Below, one piece after another: positions 8,710 to 12,500 of a DNA stretch of 12,500 bases. Below the pieces are notes generated by a model that did not search any database, had not been told where the DNA came from, and worked only from the letters and a program-made list of their open reading frames with translations. Origin of the DNA: Penaeus vannamei (Eukaryota > Arthropoda > Malacostraca > Decapoda > Penaeidae); contig NC_091590.1 of the NCBI RefSeq assembly GCF_042767895.1, forward strand, positions 4,780,098 through 4,792,597. The letters run 5' to 3'. The position numbers and the translations under genes are program-made. Each line of letters opens with the position of its first letter. Positions within the stretch are counted from its first letter, which is position 1.

Positions 8710-8859
8710 TGTGATAATAGAAATGATAATAATAATAAGGATAATGGTAATAATACTAATAATGATAATGATAATAATACTAATAATGATAATGGTGATA
8801 ACAATAATAAGATAATAGTAAAATAAAGATAGCACGATAAAAAACAAAGAAAATCCCCA

Positions 8860-9118
8860 GCATTTACCACGTGTGCACGAAGGCCACAGACCCACGAGAG
8901 TTCGCCCCGCAGCCCCGTGCAAAACCCCGTCCCTCGTTCCTCGCCCACAGAAGGAAGGTCGTTGCGTGACGTCAGAGGCCAGCGCCATGACGTCACGGAG
9001 AAGGGGTGAGCGAGTCGGCAGTTCCTTGTGACCGAAAGCGTGCGTTCCTCGTGACCTTTTCGGGTGTCCTGACCAGCCCCAAGACTATATTGCACACAGC
9101 AGGGCGTTCACCTACTCT
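8860..9118. promoter_or_regulatory. CpG-rich island with paired CRE sites
   Basis: About 260 bases are clearly richer in G, C and CpG than anything nearby. It contains an E-box CACGTG (8868-8873), two perfect CRE palindromes TGACGTCA (8967-8974 and 8988-8995; start-to-start distance 21 bp, about two helical turns) and a run of GTGACC/CTGACC words (about 9029-9074). CRE palindromes are bound by CREB/ATF bZIP factors. The island abuts the start of a G/T-rich minisatellite, so it could be a promoter whose first transcribed region is that array. No start site, TATA box or coding exon can be assigned with confidence. Confidence 0.45.
9106..9118 (+). repeat. 13-bp direct repeat, left copy
   Basis: GTTCACCTACTCT at 9106-9118 is repeated exactly at 11343-11355. 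The two copies bracket the G/T-rich minisatellite. Confidence 0.8.
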
Positions 9119-11342
9119 CCGTGGAGTGTGGAGTGTGTTCATTCATGGTGGTGGTGGCGGTTGGGTGGGTGGGTTTTGTCGTGTTGGGGAAGGTGTGTGT
9201 GCGTTCGTGTGTTGTATGGTGTGTGTTTGTTCATGTTATTGGTGATAATGAATTGTTGTTGTTGTTGTGATGTACAGTGGGTGATAGAGTGTTAATTTGT
9301 TCTGGTGGTGGTGACGGGTGGGTATTGCCGTGGTGTGGGAAGGAGTGTGTGTGTTCGTGTGTTGTGTTCATTCGTGTTATTAGTGATAGTGTTGAATTGT
9401 TGTTGTATACACTGCTGTGTTTGTGTTGTGGATACAGTGGTGTGTTTGTGTTGTGGAAGATAGGGTGTGTTTGTTTATTTCGTGTGTTGTATGGTGTGTG
9501 TATGTTCATGTTATTAGTGATGGTGTTGAATTGTTGTTGTATACAGTGTTGTGTTTGTGTTGGGGAAGGATTGTGTGCGTTCGTGTGTTGTGTTCATTCG
9601 TGTTATTAGTGATAGTGTTGAATTGTTGTTGTATACAGTGTTGTGTTTGTGTTGTGGAAGATAGGGTGTGTGTGTTCCGTGCGTTAGTGTGCTGCGTTCA
9701 TTCATGTTATTAGTGATGGTGTTGAATTGTTGTTATATACAGTGTTGTGTTTGTGTTGTGGGGGATGGAGTGTGTTTGTTTATTTTGTGTGTTACTGTGT
9801 TCGTTTATATTATTGGTGACTGTTGAATTGTTGTTGTTGCAGTGTTGTGTTAGTTTGTTCTGGTAATGGTGTGTTACTGCTGTGTTTGAGTTGTGGAAGA
9901 TAGAGTGTGTGTTTCCCGGGTGTTGTATGGTGTGTATTTCTCCGTGTTTTTGGTGATGATATAGAATTGTTGTTGTTGTTGTGATGTACAGTGGGTGATA
10001 GAGTGTTAGTTTGTTCTGGTGGTGGTGACGGGTGGGTATTGCTGTGTTCGGGAAGGAGTGGGTGCATTCGTGTGTTGTGTTCATTCGTGTTATTAGTGAT
10101 GGTGTTGAATTGTTGTTGTTGGATACAGTGTTGTGTTTGTGTTATGGATACAGTGGTGTGTTTGTGTTGTGGAAGATAGAGTGTGTTACTTTATTTCGTG
10201 TGTTGTATGGTGTGTGTTTGTTCATGTTATTAGTGATGGTGTTGAATTGTTGTTGTTGTAACAGTGTTGTGTTTGTGTTGTGGAAGATGGTGTAAGTTTA
10301 TTTTGTATGTATGTATGTATATTCGTACATGTTATTGGTGATAGTGTTGAATTGTTGTTGTTGTTGTAATATACAGTGGGAGATAGAGTGGGTTTGTTTG
10401 TTCTGGTTGTGGTGTTGGGTGCGTATTGCTGTGTTGTGGAAGATAGATTGTGTTTCTTTATTTCGTGTGTTGTATGTTGTATGTATGTATGTATATTTGT
10501 TCTTGTTATTGGTGATAGTTTTGAATTGTTGTTGTTGTTGTGATGTACAGTGGGTGATAGAGTGTATTTGTTCTAGTAGTGGTGTTGGGTGGCTATTGCT
10601 ATGTTGGGGAATATAGAGTGTGTGTTTGTTCCGTGTGTTGTATGGTGTGTGTTTGTTCATGTTATTAGTGACTGTGTTGAATTGTTGTTGTGCTAGTGTT
10701 GTGATATACAGTGGAAGATCGTGTTAGTTTATTTTGTGTGGTGTATGCTGTGTGTTCATTCATGTTATTGGTGAAAGTGTTGAATTGCTATTGTTGTTGT
10801 GGTATATAGTGGGAGATAGAGTGTGTTAGTTTGTTCTGGTAATGGTGTCGGGTGCATATTGCTGTGTTGTGGAAGATAGAGTGTGTTTGTTTATTTCGTG
10901 TGTTGTATGTTGTGTGTATGTATGTATATTTGTTCTTGTTATTGGTGATAGTGTTGAATTGTTGTTGTTGTTGATGTTATGATGTACAGCGGGTGATAGA
11001 GTGTGTTTGTTCTAGTAGTGGTGTTGGGTGGGTGTTGCTGTGTTGGTGTTGTGGGAAATAGAGCGTGTGTGTTCCGTGTGATGTATGCTTTGTGTTCATT
11101 TATGTTCTTGGTGGCTGTATTGAATTGTTGTAGTGTTGTGATATGTAGTGGAAAACAGAGTGTGTTCGTATATTTCATGTGTTGTATGCTGCGTGCTTAT
11201 ACATGTCCTTAGTGAAAGTGTTGAATTATTGATGTAGTGATATACAGTGGTCGTATATCCCGTGTGTTGTGTGTGGCATGTTCCCTCATGATGTTAGTGA
11301 TGGAATTAGATCACTGATGTTGGATTAATGTTGTGAAATAAA
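9119..11342 (+). repeat. G/T-rich minisatellite with mixed monomer lengths
   Basis: The anchor GAATTGTTGTTG occurs at about 9250, 9394, 9528, 9620, 9724, 9825, 9964, 10107, 10244, 10349, 10523, 10679, 10782, 10956 and 11122, with a decayed copy at 11223. Spacings fall in three groups: about 92-105, 134-144 and 156-174 bases. Each monomer has TATACAGTG, GTGTTTGTGTTGTGGAAGATAG, a TTTCGTGTGTTGTATGGTG-like part and TTCATGTTATTAGTGAT before the next anchor. Long forms add a GGTGATAGAGTGT...TTCTGGT block. All open frames here (Cys/Val/Phe-rich or Thr/Asn/His-rich) come from the repeat. Confidence 0.93.
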
Positions 11343-11355
11343 GTTCACCTACTCT
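11343..11355 (+). repeat. 13-bp direct repeat, right copy
   Basis: An exact copy of the sequence at 9106-9118, immediately after the last decayed minisatellite monomer. The following sequence (CTCATTTATAATATTGGCGATAA, about 11375-11398) still faintly resembles the TTCATGTTATTAGTGAT part of the monomer. Confidence 0.8.
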
Positions 11356-11511
11356 GTGCCTTTGTAAGTTGACTGCTCATTTATAATATTGGCGATAAGT
11401 GTTGTATTATTAATGTATCAGTGCTATAAAAAGCAGGTATATGGTATTTTTATGTAACTATAAAGTATTATATAGTTTAGCTGTATTATGATGTTAGATA
11501 TAAGTATATAT
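11356..11511. other. AT-rich unique sequence
   Basis: No gene, RNA or clear repeat apart from a faint trace of the minisatellite monomer at its start. Confidence 0.55.
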
Positions 11512-11682
11512 AAAAGGTATGAATGAGAATGAATATCCTCATAATACAAGAGACGTTTTTGACCGGACTTCGAATACATCTTCGACAGAGATGTATTTCT
11601 GACGAAGATAGAATCGAAACCGGTTAAATACATCTCTTGTATTGTGAAGATATTCATTCTTACATTCTCATTCATACCTTTT
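11512..11682. mobile_element. Foldback (MITE-like) element with ribozyme-like centre
   Basis: The left arm (11512-11552, AAAAGGTATGAATGAGAATG onward) pairs with the right arm (11634-11682). The match is nearly perfect apart from an 8-base insertion in the right arm and single mismatches. Inside lie a second inverted pair, AATACATCT (11573-11581) and AGATGTATT (11589-11597), and the ACCGGT palindrome at 11619-11624. The left half resembles a diverged inverted copy of the right half that has lost about 16 bases. There is no protein. The sequence beyond the right arm (11683-11712) matches, in reverse complement, the left flank of the copy at 6131. I recall similar sequences as common in penaeid genomes, but this is memory, not a search. 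Confidence 0.75.
11587..11637 (+). ncRNA. Candidate minimal type I hammerhead-like ribozyme
   Basis: Read as RNA, the parts fall in hammerhead order. Stem I 5' strand AGAGATGTATTT (11587-11598) is followed by the core CTGACGA (11599-11605, fits CUGANGA). Next come a short stem II GAT-AGA-ATC (11607-11615), the core GAAA (11616-11619), and a stem III made by the palindrome ACCGGT (11619-11624). A permitted U at the cleavage position (11625) precedes the stem I 3' strand AAATACATCTCT (11626-11637), a perfect 12-bp complement. A stem III with no loop can only work well as a dimer, as described for short-stem hammerheads in Penelope-like elements and retrozymes. Weak points: stem II is only 3 bp, one extra A (11606) separates it from the core, and stem I competes with the hairpin at 11573-11597. 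Confidence 0.35.
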
Positions 11683-11712
11683 CTACATTTGTCAACATGA
11701 ATACGGTTCACA
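11683..11712. repeat. Foldback element flank shared with the copy at 6131
   Basis: In reverse complement this segment (TGTGAACCGTATTCATGTTG, continuing ACAAATGTAG) matches 6130-6160 with few differences. The repeated unit is therefore larger than the visible inverted arms. Confidence 0.75.
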
Positions 11713-11985
11713 GATATAAGTAATATGGACTTACGTTAGTGTAAGTAAATCCGAAGAAGTCAAAAGGCTTTTTGTGTTAGTATAAGTGTATCTGAATAGA
11801 TTAAATGTTACATACACATATATGAGAGCTTTAGATAAGGTATCTAATTTCACTTCCAGAAGAGGCACTCCATTGCAGAATGGGTTAAGAGATGGTTAAT
11901 GAGATAGTTAATGGTTAATGGTTGGAACAAAAATGTGCTAGACATCGCAATGATTTAACGGAAGATATTCTGGTTTCACATTTAT
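11713..11985. other. Unique AT-rich sequence, nothing recognised
   Basis: No credible gene. A small local repetition of the word TGGTTAATG (about 11893-11922) is the only structure seen. Confidence 0.55.
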
Positions 11986-12470
<485 letters not shown>

Positions 12471-12500
12471 CTGAGACATTTTCCATATGACTGCAATTTT

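Larger units (their letters stand above)
7960..8827 (+). repeat. AAT/GAT/AAC trinucleotide-rich region
   Basis: Nearly 870 bases consist of AAT, GAT, GGT, AGT and AAC triplets with frequent phase changes. All frames on both strands stay open for 80-200 codons as Asn/Asp or Ile/Val-rich strings, which is composition and not coding. It grades at about 8828 into an ordinary A-rich stretch and then the CpG-rich island. Confidence 0.92.

Noticed and set aside
7954..8988. Poly Ile/Asn frames resembling low-complexity prion-like or membrane proteins
   Set aside because: All frames on both strands of the AAT-rich region stay open, as triplet composition predicts, with no conserved start or end.
9082..9092. 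ACTATATTGCA as a TATA box for the CpG-rich island
   Set aside because: The match is weak and no initiator or transcript start can be seen at a suitable distance.
9006..11212. Cys/Val-rich small open frames (plus) and Thr/Asn/His-rich ones (minus)
   Set aside because: They repeat with the minisatellite monomers and change frame with monomer length, so they are not a family of small secreted peptides.

Overview
The window looks like non-coding DNA from an animal nuclear genome. It is saturated with microsatellites, minisatellites and a tandem satellite, and it has no convincing protein-coding gene, tRNA or rRNA. Every long open frame I examined is an artefact of a simple repeat (poly Ser/Leu, Ile/Asn, Cys/Val, His/Thr or Arg/Glu) or of a strongly purine-biased strand. 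The density of (GA)n, (GT)n, (TATC)n and (AAT)n, together with a dispersed foldback repeat of a kind I associate with decapods, suggests a crustacean, most likely a penaeid shrimp. That assignment rests on memory of genome texture, not on a search.

Layout. Positions 1-960 are an almost pure purine tract with G-quadruplex motifs. Positions 961-1168 are a small non-repetitive island. Positions 1169-1717 are a compound GA array interrupted by (AT)30. Positions 1918-2600 hold a degenerate GGATTAGG-like minisatellite. Positions 2787-3078 run (GA)n, then (GT)n, then five copies of a 14-mer. Positions 3225-3338 are A26 followed by (GAA)n. From 3393 to about 5960 there is a purine-rich tandem repeat: a 59-bp trimer, then a satellite whose monomer exists in a long form (about 157-218 bp) and a short form (about 128 bp) that lacks a 48-bp block. 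Positions 6131-6252 are a first foldback element. Positions 6253-7840 are the most ordinary unique DNA, with a GC-rich cluster of E-box and DR1-like sites and one weak coding-exon candidate. Positions 7839-8827 run TATC/TA into AAT/GAT-rich DNA with nine copies of a 15-mer. Positions 8860-9118 are a CpG-rich island with two perfect CRE palindromes 21 bp apart. Positions 9119-11342 are a G/T-rich minisatellite with mixed monomer lengths, bracketed by a 13-bp direct repeat. Positions 11512-11712 are a second foldback element. Positions 11986-12470 are an ATT array in the opposite orientation to the AAT array at 7960-8827.

The most interesting object is inside the second foldback element. Positions 11587-11637 can be read as a minimal type I hammerhead-like ribozyme: a 12-bp perfect stem I, a CTGACGA and GAAA core, and a palindromic stem III (ACCGGT). 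It departs from consensus at stem II. I see no gene pathway here. The biology on offer is repeat evolution, possible small mobile RNA elements, and candidate regulatory islands.
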